Positions 16,956 to 25,208 of a stretch of DNA of 64,000 bases are shown piece by piece. A program made the translations under genes and the position numbers. A model generated the notes under the pieces. The model ran no database searches. It was given only the letters and a program-made list of their open reading frames with translations, and had not been told where the DNA came from. Positions within the stretch are counted from its first letter, which is position 1, and every line of letters starts with the position of its first letter. Origin of the DNA: JAFGBI01 sp964454025 (GTDB lineage Bacteria > Myxococcota_A > Polyangia > Polyangiales > Polyangiaceae); NCBI GenBank assembly GCA_964454025.1, contig CAYVRP010000010.1, forward strand, positions 1 to 64,000, given 5' to 3'.

Positions 16956-17773
16956 TACGGCTTCTCCTTTGGGGTGATCTCGAGGCGGTCGCGCTCGCCG
17001 AACAAGCGCATCACGTTGTCGTGGAAGGCGACGCCGTTGTCGACGGTGATCACCTGACCACTGACACCATCCATGAGCCCGCTGGTCAGCGCGAAGACGG
17101 CTTCCGCGACCGCCTCGGGTGACACGAACATGCGCGGGTCGAAGCGCTCGATGAAGGGGATGCAGTCGTCCCCCATCGTCGCGCGGAGGCTGTCGGTCCG
17201 GACGAGCGCGGCGCGGACCACGTTGACGTGGACGTCCTCGCCGCGCAGGCGGTAGTTGAGGTATCGAATCAGCGTCTCGAGCAGCGCCTTCGAGCCGGCG
17301 ACGAAGTCGTAGTTGGCCACGAAGGAGTCCGGACCGATGCTCGACAGCCCGATCACGTAGCGGGGGTAGCGGCCGAACGCCTCCCGGAACCGCGCCAGGT
17401 GCTCGAACATCGGCCACACGGTGTACTCGATGCTCCGCATGAGGGCGCGCTTCGAGTAATCCGCCATGCCCTTGACGATTTGAGCGAAGGAGACGTTGGA
17501 GACGAACACCTCGATGGCGTCGTGGCGCTCCCTGAGCGCGGCCACCAGCGCCGCGGTGTCCTCGGCGCTGCCCGCGTCCGCCTCCACGATGTGCGGCTCG
17601 GGCGCACCGACGGCGCGGAACTGCTCCCGGATCGCGTCCTCGTCGGCGCTCCCCCACCGGTTGGTCAGGGTGCAGAGCGCGCCCCGTCGTGCGAAGGCGA
17701 GCCCGCAGGCGAGCCCGATGCCCTTGGTGCCGCCAGTGACGAGGACGGCCTTGCCCGCGAAGTCAGTCCACAT
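16955..17773 (-). CDS. FabI/FabL-like enoyl-ACP reductase (SDR), copy 2
   Basis: This 272-residue short-chain dehydrogenase has the cofactor loop VTGGTKGIG and active-site Y155 and K162 with Y-x6-K spacing (NYDFVAGSK), as in enoyl-ACP reductases. It is clearly similar to the copy at 15770-16579, including NRWGSADEDAIRE versus YRWGTADEDELRG and the ending GQVITVDNG, so the pair arose by duplication. Its start overlaps the upstream crotonase gene by 11 bases, and its stop touches the ACP start. Two enoyl reductases in one short pathway may act on different chain lengths or on straight versus branched intermediates. Confidence 0.82.
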   Translation of the reverse strand: MWTDFAGKAVLVTGGTKGIGLACGLAFARRGALCTLTNRWGSADEDAIREQFRAVGAPEPHIVEADAGSAEDTAALVAALRERHDAIEVFVSNVSFAQIVKGMADYSKRALMRSIEYTVWPMFEHLARFREAFGRYPRYVIGLSSIGPDSFVANYDFVAGSKALLETLIRYLNYRLRGEDVHVNVVRAALVRTDSLRATMGDDCIPFIERFDPRMFVSPEAVAEAVFALTSGLMDGVSGQVITVDNGVAFHDNVMRLFGERDRLEITPKEKP

Positions 17774-18527
17774 ACTCGTCCTCGATCCGCTCGCGGATGG
17801 CGTCCTGCCGGAACGTGATCTCGTGCATCATGGTTTCGACGGTGCGGGTTGCCTCGAAGGCGCGGCGCCGGTCCAGGGACAGCCAGCGCTTGAGCGTCTC
17901 CAGGGCGACCCGCGGCTTTTCCGCTATGCGGGCCGCCACGTCAAATGCTTTGGGGCGGATTTCGGCCCGCGGGAGGACGTAGTTGACCCCGCTCCGCGGG
18001 GAGAAATCCGCTCCCCGTCGGAACTCGCCCGTGTACATCAGCTCGTGCGCCAGCGCCGGAGACAGGACATGCTCGAGCAGCCGGGTGATGCCCATCCCTG
18101 GCGTGAAGCCGAGGTTCATGAAGCTTGCGCCGTAGCGGCTCTCCCGGGCCATCAGCACGATGTCCGCGCAGAGGCCCAGCGCGAGGCCGCCCCCGGTCGC
18201 GTGCCCTTCCATCGCGGCGATGACCGGCACCGGGAGGTCCAGGACGGCCTTGGAAAGCACGATATCAGCGGGGACCTCTTCTCCCCGGGCCAGCTTGACG
18301 AGGAGCTCACGTGGCGCGCCCGAACAGAAAACGTCCGGCAAGCCGACCAGCACCACCACCTTCACCTCACGGTCTCGGGCGATCGCGGCGAGGGCTGCTT
18401 CGAGCTCGCCCACGAACGGCACGCTGAAGGCGTTCTTTCCGGCCGTGTCTTGCAACGAGAGGGTCAGGATCCCCTCACCGTCGCGCGTTGCGGCGACCCG
18501 CTTCCCGGTAGCGCTCGTCCCTGTCAT
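17763..18527 (-). CDS. PksI-like ECH2 crotonase (methylglutaconyl-ACP decarboxylase type)
   Basis: This 254-residue crotonase-fold protein follows PksI (ECH2 of beta-branching cassettes) closely: GKNAFS near the start, oxyanion-hole segments FCSGAP and GHATGGGLALGL, then YGASFMNLGFTPGMG, RRGADF, VLPRAEI and a C-terminal MHEITF. ECH2 enzymes decarboxylate 3-methylglutaconyl-ACP to 3-methylcrotonyl-ACP. A GGAGG site lies eight bases before the ATG. Its start overlaps the upstream ECH1 stop by ATGA, the usual ECH1-ECH2 order. The assignment comes from remembered family sequence and gene order. Confidence 0.87.
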   Translation of the reverse strand: MTGTSATGKRVAATRDGEGILTLSLQDTAGKNAFSVPFVGELEAALAAIARDREVKVVVLVGLPDVFCSGAPRELLVKLARGEEVPADIVLSKAVLDLPVPVIAAMEGHATGGGLALGLCADIVLMARESRYGASFMNLGFTPGMGITRLLEHVLSPALAHELMYTGEFRRGADFSPRSGVNYVLPRAEIRPKAFDVAARIAEKPRVALETLKRWLSLDRRRAFEATRTVETMMHEITFRQDAIRERIEDEYVD

Positions 18528-19255
18528 GCCCCGTCCTCCCCGAGGAGGCCGTCCTCCCGGAAGCGACGCAGCGCCTCGATGACCGATGGGTCGCCGGTCG
18601 CCGTGAGGGTCAGCTCACCCGCCGCCCTGAGCGCTCCCTGCAGCGGCTGCCCGGCGCAGAGGTCTCCGACCGCAGCGATCGCCTTCGTGCTCGCGGGCCG
18701 GACGCGGGACAGGCGCTTCACCCAGCGACCGACTGCTCGTTCAGCTTGCGCGGGCTCCACCACCTCGTCGCAGAGCCCCAGCGCCATCGCCTCTGCGGCC
18801 GAGCGCGCGTGCGGCGTGAGCGCCAGCAGGCGCGCCCGCTGCGGCGTCATGCGCTCGAAGAGGATGGGCAGGACCATCGCCGGGGCGAGTCCGAACAGGG
18901 CCTCGGGGAGGGCGAACGTGGCCGTGGTCGTGGCCACGACGACGTCGCAAGCCGCTGCCAGTCCCCCGCCCCCGCCCTGCGCCGCCCCCTGCACCAGGGC
19001 GACCGAGGGCTTGCCCCCGCGCCGCAGGGCGAGCAGCGCCCGCTGGAAGCCTGCCACCGCGCCGCGCCGGGCCGCCGGATCGGGGGCCGCGAGCAGGGCG
19101 TCGATGTCGAGGCCGCGGCAGAAGACCTGCTCGCCACCGACGAGCACCAGGGCGTGGACGGCCGGATCATCGAGCGCCGCCTCCAGCGACGCGACCAGGG
19201 ACTCGACGCCCCCGAGGTCCAGGCTGCAGAGTAGCTCGACGCGTCGTTCGCTCAT
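18524..19255 (-). CDS. PksH-like ECH1 crotonase (HMG-ACP dehydratase type)
   Basis: This 243-residue enoyl-CoA hydratase/isomerase-fold protein has oxyanion-hole regions FCRGLDIDALL and GAAQGGGGGLAAACDVVV. It also has FALPEALFGLAPAMVLPIL, the segment typical of PksH-type ECH1 enzymes that dehydrate HMG-ACP to 3-methylglutaconyl-ACP. It sits between the HMG-synthase homologue (27-base gap) and the ECH2 gene (ATGA overlap), the standard order of a beta-branching cassette. An ordinary beta-oxidation hydratase is the alternative, made unlikely by the neighbours. Confidence 0.83.
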   Translation of the reverse strand: MSERRVELLCSLDLGGVESLVASLEAALDDPAVHALVLVGGEQVFCRGLDIDALLAAPDPAARRGAVAGFQRALLALRRGGKPSVALVQGAAQGGGGGLAAACDVVVATTTATFALPEALFGLAPAMVLPILFERMTPQRARLLALTPHARSAAEAMALGLCDEVVEPAQAERAVGRWVKRLSRVRPASTKAIAAVGDLCAGQPLQGALRAAGELTLTATGDPSVIEALRRFREDGLLGEDGA

Positions 19256-19282
19256 CTCGGATCTCGCCGCCCCCCGCGCCGA

Positions 19283-20506
19283 TCAGCTGAAGGCGTACTC
19301 GCGGTAGTACTCGTGCACGCCCTTCAGCACCAGGCGACCTTGCCCCGCGTAGAAGCGGTCGTACCAGTCTCCGAGCAGACCCCGATCCGGCACGAACTCG
19401 GGCACCGCGATGCTCGCGTCGCGCGTGAGCTCCAGCGTCTCGTACTCGCTCACGGAGACGCGCCGGCGGGCGTCCAGCTGCCGTTCGAGGTCGGTCGCCC
19501 GTGTCACCGCGCGCGCCTCGGGGAGCAGGAGGGCGCTGTAGAACTGCGCGCAGGAGCCTGACCCGTAGGCGAAAAGCCCGATGCGGTCCCCGGCGACCAG
19601 ATCGTCGGAGGTGTCCACCAGGCCCGTCAAGGCGATGAACGTGCTCGCGCCGTAGGTGGCGCCCATGCGCCGGTTGTAGACGAGGGAGGCGGCCGTCTTG
19701 CGCTCGTAGTGCGCGCGCGCCTCTCGATTGGGGATGGTGGTGTGGTCCCGGAGGAGGCTCTTGTGCGCGCGGAAGGTCATGCCGCCGAAAGGCACGTGGT
19801 AGACGACCTTCTTGAAGTAGGTGTCGAAGTCCACCGCGCCGACCGCCTCCACGTACTTGCGGTACGCCGCCTCCACGCCGGTGAGGTAGGAGAAGAGGCT
19901 GGTTTCGCTGTTGCCCGTCTCGACCCGCATCGTGGGCCGGATGACGTCCGAAACCTCCTCGGCGTGCACGCCGCACTTGCCGTCCTCGTAGGCGATCAGC
20001 CGCGGGGTCCCGGAGAGCAGCACGGCGACCGCGCCCGCGCCGCCGACCGGCTCCCAGGGCTTGCCGAGGTGCATGGTCGTCTGGTCCGTGGCCACGATCA
20101 GCGCCTTGCGCCCGCGCGCCTGCGCCGACCCGAGCCACGCGATGGCCAGGTCGAGCGCCCCCGTCGCGGCGAAGCAGGCGTGCTTCACCTCCAGGTTCAA
20201 GCAGTCGTCGGGCAGCCCCAGGAAATGGTGGATCCAGGAGCTCACGGGCTTCTCCTGGTCGACGCTGCTCTCCGTCCCGACCAGCAGCAGGCCCACCGCC
20301 GCCCGCTCTTGCGCGGTGAGCGCCGGCGCCGCGGCGTTCACCCCCATGGTGACCGCGTCCTCCCACGGCGGGTTGAGGCCACGCTCCTGGATCATCAGGT
20401 CGGAGAGCGTGCGCTCGGCATCCATCCCGCGGGCGCGGCACAGGTCGCCGAGGTCGAGGTAGAGGCTGGCCGGGTAGATCCCGAGCTTCTCGATGCCGAC
20501 CGTCAT
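19283..20506 (-). CDS. HMG-CoA synthase homologue (PksG-like, beta-branching)
   Basis: This 407-residue thiolase-superfamily enzyme has all three catalytic residues of 3-hydroxy-3-methylglutaryl synthases: E79 in VGTESSVDQEKP, C111 in EVKHACFAATGAL and H237 in VVYHVPFGGMTFRAHK. In trans-AT polyketide pathways this enzyme adds acetate from an ACP to a beta-keto thioester. The nearby ECH1, ECH2 and ACP favour that role over mevalonate synthesis, and no mevalonate genes are present. Its ATG overlaps the ketoreductase stop (ATGA). The likely first product is an HMG-type acyl-ACP, or a longer homologue if the upstream ketosynthase elongates first. Confidence 0.9.
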   Translation of the reverse strand: MTVGIEKLGIYPASLYLDLGDLCRARGMDAERTLSDLMIQERGLNPPWEDAVTMGVNAAAPALTAQERAAVGLLLVGTESSVDQEKPVSSWIHHFLGLPDDCLNLEVKHACFAATGALDLAIAWLGSAQARGRKALIVATDQTTMHLGKPWEPVGGAGAVAVLLSGTPRLIAYEDGKCGVHAEEVSDVIRPTMRVETGNSETSLFSYLTGVEAAYRKYVEAVGAVDFDTYFKKVVYHVPFGGMTFRAHKSLLRDHTTIPNREARAHYERKTAASLVYNRRMGATYGASTFIALTGLVDTSDDLVAGDRIGLFAYGSGSCAQFYSALLLPEARAVTRATDLERQLDARRRVSVSEYETLELTRDASIAVPEFVPDRGLLGDWYDRFYAGQGRLVLKGVHEYYREYAFS

Positions 20507-21243
20507 GGCGCGTGCTCGAGGCCGCCGGTCAGCGTGATCACCTGTCCGGTCACGAAACGCGCGGCGTCGGAGGCGAGGTACAGGCAGGCGGCGGAGATCT
20601 CGCGGACCTCTCCGAACCTGCCGGCGGGGCAGTATTGCAGCCAGAACTCGCGGTTGGACTTGCTGAGGCCCTCGCGCACCATGTCGGTGTCGAACAGCCC
20701 GAGCATCAGCACGTTGCTGCGCACGGCCTTCCTCCCGTACTCCTTCGCCAGCCCGGCGGAGAGGCCGCAGAGGCCGGCCTTGCTGGCGCAGTAGGAGATC
20801 TGCCCCGTGATGCCGTAGGTCGCGATGCTGGAGATGTGGATGAAGCTGCCGCCGCCGGCGGCGAGGAAGTGGGGCAGCACGGCGCGGGTCATGTAGAAGG
20901 CGCCGCTCAGGTTCACGTCGAGCACGTCCTTCCAGTCCTCGTCGGACATCGCCATCGCCAGCCCCGGTCGGTTGATGCCGGCGTTGTTCACCAGGACGTT
21001 GATGGTGTCGAAATCCTCGCCCACCCGGTCGACCGTTGCCTCGACCGCGGTCGAGTCGCGCACGTCGAGCGCGTAGGCGCGCACGACGCGCTCCGGGGCG
21101 ATCCGCCGGGCCTCGGCGATCACCTCCTCCGCGAGCTCGGGTCGCGAGCCGTAAGTGAAGGCGACGTCGTGGCCCGCCGCCGCCGCGTCGAGCACGATGC
21201 CGCGGCCGATGCCACGTGAGCCACCCGTCACCAGAAACACCAT
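20503..21243 (-). CDS. FabG-like 3-ketoacyl-ACP reductase (SDR)
   Basis: This 246-residue classical short-chain dehydrogenase has cofactor motif VTGGSRGIG, NNAG at about residue 86, S138, Y151 and K155 (YCASK) and the closing GQVITLTGG. It should reduce a 3-ketoacyl thioester with NADPH. Unlike the two reductases downstream in the operon, it has the Y-x3-K spacing of ketoreductases. It lies between the ketosynthase (11-base gap) and the HMG-synthase homologue (ATGA overlap), so it is co-transcribed with both. Confidence 0.9.
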   Translation of the reverse strand: MVFLVTGGSRGIGRGIVLDAAAAGHDVAFTYGSRPELAEEVIAEARRIAPERVVRAYALDVRDSTAVEATVDRVGEDFDTINVLVNNAGINRPGLAMAMSDEDWKDVLDVNLSGAFYMTRAVLPHFLAAGGGSFIHISSIATYGITGQISYCASKAGLCGLSAGLAKEYGRKAVRSNVLMLGLFDTDMVREGLSKSNREFWLQYCPAGRFGEVREISAACLYLASDAARFVTGQVITLTGGLEHAP

Positions 21244-21254
21244 CGTCGCCTCGT

Positions 21255-22541
21255 CTAGTCCTCGTACCGCTTGAACAGGCTTACGCAGTTGATCCCGCCG
21301 AAGCCGAAGGAGTTCTTCATGAAGTACCGGATGTCGTGCGGCACCGGCGCGGTGCCGCGACACACGTCCAGATCGACCTCGGGATCGAGCTCGTCGATGT
21401 TGATCGACGGGTGGAGCATCCCGGCTTGCATCTGCAGGATGGCGGCGACGGTCTCCACGGTCGCGGCCGCCCAGCAGGTGTGCCCGAGCAGCGACTTGGT
21501 CGCGTTCACCTTCAGGTGCCGGGGGCGCTCGCCGAAGACGTTCTTGATCGAGCGCGTCTCGGTGAGGTCGCCGAGGGGGGTCGAGGTGGCGTGCATGCTC
21601 ACGTAGTCGATCTGGTCCGGACGCACGCCGGTCTGCTCCAGCAGGCGCCGCATCAGGCGCGTCTGCCCCTCCTCGGAGGGGTTGGGCAGGTGGTTGGCGT
21701 CGGCGTTCGCCTCGGACCCGAGCACCTCGGCGTGGATGCGGGCGCCGCGCCGTCGCGCCGCCTCGAGCTCTTCGATGACGAGCACCGCTCCCCCGTGCGC
21801 GGGGACGAAGCCCTCGCGACGGGTGTCGAAGGGGCGGCTCGCGCGAGCCGGCTCGTCGTGGAAATTCTGGTACGAGATGGCGCCGAGCATCGCCATCGCG
21901 TGCAGATCCATCGGGGACATGTCGAGCACGGCGCCCACGATCAGGAAGCGCTCGTGGCCGTGGTGGCGGATCTCGTCGATCGCGTAGCGGAGCGCGACGT
22001 TGCCGCTCGCGCACGCCGCGCCGAGCGTGGTCAGCGGCCCCCGCACGCCCACCAGCTCCGACACGCTCGCGGCGTGGTCGGTGTCCAGCGCGTGGAGCGC
22101 GAGCCAGGGGTCGATGTAGTCCGGCTCCTCCCGGAACTGGTCGCGGTTCTCGTCGGAGTAGTGGCTGTTGATGTTGTGGCCGGCGACCATCACGCCCGTC
22201 AGCGTGGGGTCGATCTCGACGCCGACCAGGCCGGCGTCCAGCCAGGCGTCGACGGTCAGAAGGAGGCTGAGCTGGGTCGACCACGGCGCGCGGGACACGA
22301 GCTTGCGGAGCCGGCGGAACATGTCCGCGGAGAGCTTCCCTTCGAAGGACGCGAGCTTCGCCTTGACGTCGTAGCCGCTGAGGTCGGCGCCGACCTTGCT
22401 GTAGATGTGGTGGGTCGGAAATTTCTTCCAGTTCGACAACGCCGAGCGGCCGGCGAAGAGGCCGTCGCGGAAACCCTCGAGCGTGTCGCCCAGGGGGGTG
22501 TTGACGGACATCCCGGTGACGACGATGCGCTTAGTCGACAA
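21255..22541 (-). CDS. FabF-like beta-ketoacyl-ACP synthase
   Basis: This 428-residue ketosynthase has an intact active site: C177 in TLGAACASGN, H317 in MHATSTPLGD, K349 and H354 in NATKSLLGHT. A condensing role is therefore expected, rather than the malonyl-ACP decarboxylase role of cassette ketosynthases that carry Ser at the Cys position. The start is TTG at 22541, supported by a strong AGGAGGT site five bases upstream; the first in-frame ATG lies ten codons later, inside the conserved N-terminal strand. It overlaps the end of the dehydratase gene by 11 bases. Confidence 0.9.
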   Translation of the reverse strand: MSTKRIVVTGMSVNTPLGDTLEGFRDGLFAGRSALSNWKKFPTHHIYSKVGADLSGYDVKAKLASFEGKLSADMFRRLRKLVSRAPWSTQLSLLLTVDAWLDAGLVGVEIDPTLTGVMVAGHNINSHYSDENRDQFREEPDYIDPWLALHALDTDHAASVSELVGVRGPLTTLGAACASGNVALRYAIDEIRHHGHERFLIVGAVLDMSPMDLHAMAMLGAISYQNFHDEPARASRPFDTRREGFVPAHGGAVLVIEELEAARRRGARIHAEVLGSEANADANHLPNPSEEGQTRLMRRLLEQTGVRPDQIDYVSMHATSTPLGDLTETRSIKNVFGERPRHLKVNATKSLLGHTCWAAATVETVAAILQMQAGMLHPSINIDELDPEVDLDVCRGTAPVPHDIRYFMKNSFGFGGINCVSLFKRYED

Positions 22542-23067
22542 GGTAGACCTCCTGCACGGCGTAGGACGCCACCCGCCCGTCCTTGACGACCTGACCGGCG
22601 GCCGTGGCGGTCATGCCGTCCTCGGCGATGATGACGGCGTGGAGCTCGAGGACGTCGCCCGGGAGGAGCGGCTCCAGGTACTGCGCGGCGTGGATCGAGA
22701 GAGCGCGCACGGCGGTCGGGGTCGCGTCCGGGGGGATCTCGAGCGTCTGCTTGGCGAGGAAATGGGTGAGGCACAGGGCCAACTGGCCGGTCATCTCCAC
22801 CTGCAGGACGCCCGGGTAGATGGGGGTACCAGGGAAGTGCCCCGCGAAGATCGGATCCGCCGGATCCAGGCGGCGATGACCGAGGATGGTGCGCTCGGTC
22901 AGGTCGACGGCGTCGATCCCGTCGAGCAGCAGGAACGGGGCGCGGTGCGGCAGGATCCGCTCGAGCGCCGCCACCCCGTAGCGGACGGGGGCCGCGGTGG
23001 GACGTCCCCCATGGGTGGGGGTTCGCCGCAGGCGCTTGGTCAGGATCTTGAGCTCTTCGGAGTCCAT
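22531..23067 (-). CDS. FabZ-like 3-hydroxyacyl-ACP dehydratase
   Basis: This hot-dog fold protein is 178 residues from the ATG at 23067. The active-site His is in ILPHRAPFLLLDGI and the Glu in GTPIYPGVLQVEMTGQ, as in FabZ/FabA dehydratases. HFPG between them is typical. The N-terminal 40 residues (MDSEELKILTKRLRR and on) extend past the FabZ core. An upstream GTG could lengthen the protein, but the added residues are Arg-rich and unconvincing. It is the first gene of the nine-gene minus-strand cluster. Confidence 0.86.
   Translation of the reverse strand: MDSEELKILTKRLRRTPTHGGRPTAAPVRYGVAALERILPHRAPFLLLDGIDAVDLTERTILGHRRLDPADPIFAGHFPGTPIYPGVLQVEMTGQLALCLTHFLAKQTLEIPPDATPTAVRALSIHAAQYLEPLLPGDVLELHAVIIAEDGMTATAAGQVVKDGRVASYAVQEVYLVD
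22547..22553 (-). promoter_or_regulatory. Shine-Dalgarno site fixing the ketosynthase TTG start
   Basis: AGGAGGT on the minus strand lies inside the end of the dehydratase gene, five bases before the TTG at 22541. It supports this rare start codon and translational coupling of the two genes. Confidence 0.75.
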
Positions 23068-23364
23068 GGGGGGCAGGCCACGACCGAACCGAACCGTGCT
23101 CGCTACGACCAACCGTGCCCGGCGCGCGGACGCGGGGCGGCGGCGGTCGGCGGCACGGCGAATCGGCCGCAACCGCATACGTAACGGGAGGCAACGGCGC
23201 AATCGTAGAATCCGAACCGGCTAGCCGTTTTGTAGGTTTCGGGGCGGTTCGCACCCCGCTTCCCGGGGGACGAGCACGGCCTGGGGGCGACCAGGCGGTT
23301 CAGTCCTGCGCGCGCTGGAGGTCGGAGGACGGAGGACCGGACCGCTCCCACGGCGGGTAAGCCG
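23068..23364 (-). promoter_or_regulatory. Presumed promoter region of the branching cluster
   Basis: This is a 297-base non-coding gap before the first gene of the cluster. GC content drops at about 23160-23240, as expected for a promoter, but no convincing -35/-10 pair could be assigned. An imperfect palindrome lies inside it. Confidence 0.4.
23215..23230. promoter_or_regulatory. 16-base imperfect palindrome, candidate operator
   Basis: AACCGGCTAGCCGTTT has a perfect 10-base palindromic core (CGGCTAGCCG) and two more matching pairs outside a single mismatch. It sits about 150 bases before the dehydratase start, in the AT-richer part of the gap. It could be a site for a dimeric repressor. 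No regulator gene is adjacent. Confidence 0.35.
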
Positions 23365-25029
23365 TCACGTCCCGCTGGCGACGAGGCTGAAGAGCGCGGG
23401 TCGGGGGCGCACCCGGAACAGGAGGCTGCGCCGCGGGGCCTCCGCCATGATCCCTTCCCAAGTTCGGCGGCGCGGCCACCGCATCTGGTCGGACAGGGCG
23501 TGGGGGAAGCCCGTGAGCGGGTCTGTCCCCTCGACCAGGATCGCGTGCTGGTGGACCAGTCCGTCCGCCTTCACGCCTTGGATGGCGACCACGTCTCCGG
23601 CCCGGAGGCGGTCCTCGTCACCGGACAGGGCGGCGAAGAAGCGCTCCCGTTCGGAGAACGGGATCCGCTCGGCTCCCGTGAAGCGCCGGTGCTCGAAGAG
23701 CTCCGGCGTCCGCGCGGCGAACGCCTCGAAGGCGAGCACGCCGCTGCGGTTCTCGATCCCGAAGCGGCCGAAGTCGAGCCCCCCGCTGCTGCGCCCCGGG
23801 GCCGCGGGGCGCGCCGCGAACCAGGTGCCGGACGCGCGCTCGTAGCTGTCGAGGACGAAGTCCACGCACATCTGCGGCGGCAGCGGCCGCCCTGCCGCGT
23901 CGAAGACCGGGTACATCCGCCCCTGGTGCTCGAACGACGTGCGGCCGTGCTCGTAGGCCCAGCGCCAGTGCGGCCGGAGCTGCCCGTCCTGGAGGTGATC
24001 CGGCGCCCCGCGGGGACGATCGAACGGGAGCGCCGCGGCGACCGCCGCCGTCACCGCGGCGCGCAGGCGGGTGAGCGCCTCCCGCCGCGTACGGTCCTCC
24101 GCTTGCCACGCGGTGACCGCCCGCCGGAGGCGCGCGTCGGCGTCGAGGCAGGCCAGCGAGAGGCGCGCCCCCTCGGCGTCGAGGAGGGCGTGCACCCACG
24201 TGCCGCCGAAACGGAGCCGGGCGATGATGGCGCGATCCGTAACCCGCTCCACCCGGATCCGGTCCGCGCCCACCTGCTCGGCCAGCCCGGCGACGTCACG
24301 GTGCCGGGGCTCGGCGAGCGCGGCCACCGTGGTCGCGACCCGGTCGCCGAGCAGCAACGTGGCGGGCTGCCCCGCCGCGGGGCCGTCGGCGTGCTCATAG
24401 CGCGCCCGGCGTCCCTCGGAGCGCACCAGGCGCTCCACCCGGCTGCCGCGGGCGAGGTGGAGCTCCGGCTCCGTGAAGAGATCGGTCAGGGTGAGCCCCT
24501 GCACGAGCGCCAGCGCCTCGGCGGGGTCCGACGAGTAGAGGTACCCCTCGCGCAGGATCAGCGCGCGGAGCGCCGCCGGATCGTGGCGCAGCCGTCGGCG
24601 CGCGGCGGCCACGCGCCGCGCGCCGCGCTCTCCGGCGAGCGCCGCGCGCGCAGCGCGGGCGGCCGTTGGCAGCTCCGCGTCGGGCGTCGGCGCCGGCTCG
24701 CGCGCCCAGAGCACCGCCTCGCCCCGCGCGCGTCCCAGGATCGAGGCACGGTGGGCCTCGAACTCCGGCGCGCCGGGCAGGGGCTCGGCGCGGAGCGCCG
24801 CCGCGAGGCGCGCGCGGCACCGGGCCTGCTCGGCGTCCGGTGGGGCGGCCTCGGCCGCGCGAGCCGCGGGGGTCGCCGCCGGCGGCTGCGGTCCCTCCGA
24901 GGCCTGGCAGTCGAGCAAGGCGGACGCGCCCAGCAGCGGGGCGAGGAGGCGCCGGAACACGCCCGATCCAACGCGGCGCCGACCCGGGCCATTCGTTCCT
25001 CGGGTCCGGCGCGCGCGGACCGCGCCCAC
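23365..25029 (-). CDS. Conserved hypothetical lipoprotein, possible NlpC/CHAP-like amidase
   Basis: I do not recognise this 554-residue protein with certainty. The N-terminal segment (VFRRLLAPLLGASALLDC) looks like a signal ending in a cysteine, so it may be a lipoprotein. A GTG at 24960 would start right at that signal and is a good alternative to the ATG at 25029. The middle is Ala/Arg-rich and helical. The C-terminal third has CVDFVLDSYE followed much later by GDVVAIQG and HQHAILVEG, a Cys-then-His pattern like papain-fold peptidoglycan amidases. That enzymatic guess is weak. It is preceded by a separate small membrane gene on the same strand. Confidence 0.7.
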   Translation of the reverse strand: MGAVRARRTRGTNGPGRRRVGSGVFRRLLAPLLGASALLDCQASEGPQPPAATPAARAAEAAPPDAEQARCRARLAAALRAEPLPGAPEFEAHRASILGRARGEAVLWAREPAPTPDAELPTAARAARAALAGERGARRVAAARRRLRHDPAALRALILREGYLYSSDPAEALALVQGLTLTDLFTEPELHLARGSRVERLVRSEGRRARYEHADGPAAGQPATLLLGDRVATTVAALAEPRHRDVAGLAEQVGADRIRVERVTDRAIIARLRFGGTWVHALLDAEGARLSLACLDADARLRRAVTAWQAEDRTRREALTRLRAAVTAAVAAALPFDRPRGAPDHLQDGQLRPHWRWAYEHGRTSFEHQGRMYPVFDAAGRPLPPQMCVDFVLDSYERASGTWFAARPAAPGRSSGGLDFGRFGIENRSGVLAFEAFAARTPELFEHRRFTGAERIPFSERERFFAALSGDEDRLRAGDVVAIQGVKADGLVHQHAILVEGTDPLTGFPHALSDQMRWPRRRTWEGIMAEAPRRSLLFRVRPRPALFSLVASGT

Positions 25030-25208
25030 GCCGCCATCGGATCCGGCCGGCGAAGCGCGCGGCGAGGACCCGGGCCTTTCCGGCGCCCGCGGCCGTCTCG
25101 GCGGAGCCGATCGCGAGCCGCTCGGCGAGGTCGGCGAGCGACGATGGCCGCGTCGGAGCCCGGCGCCCGCCGGCGTGCGTCGTCAGCGCCCCGTGCGCTT
25201 CCGGCGGA

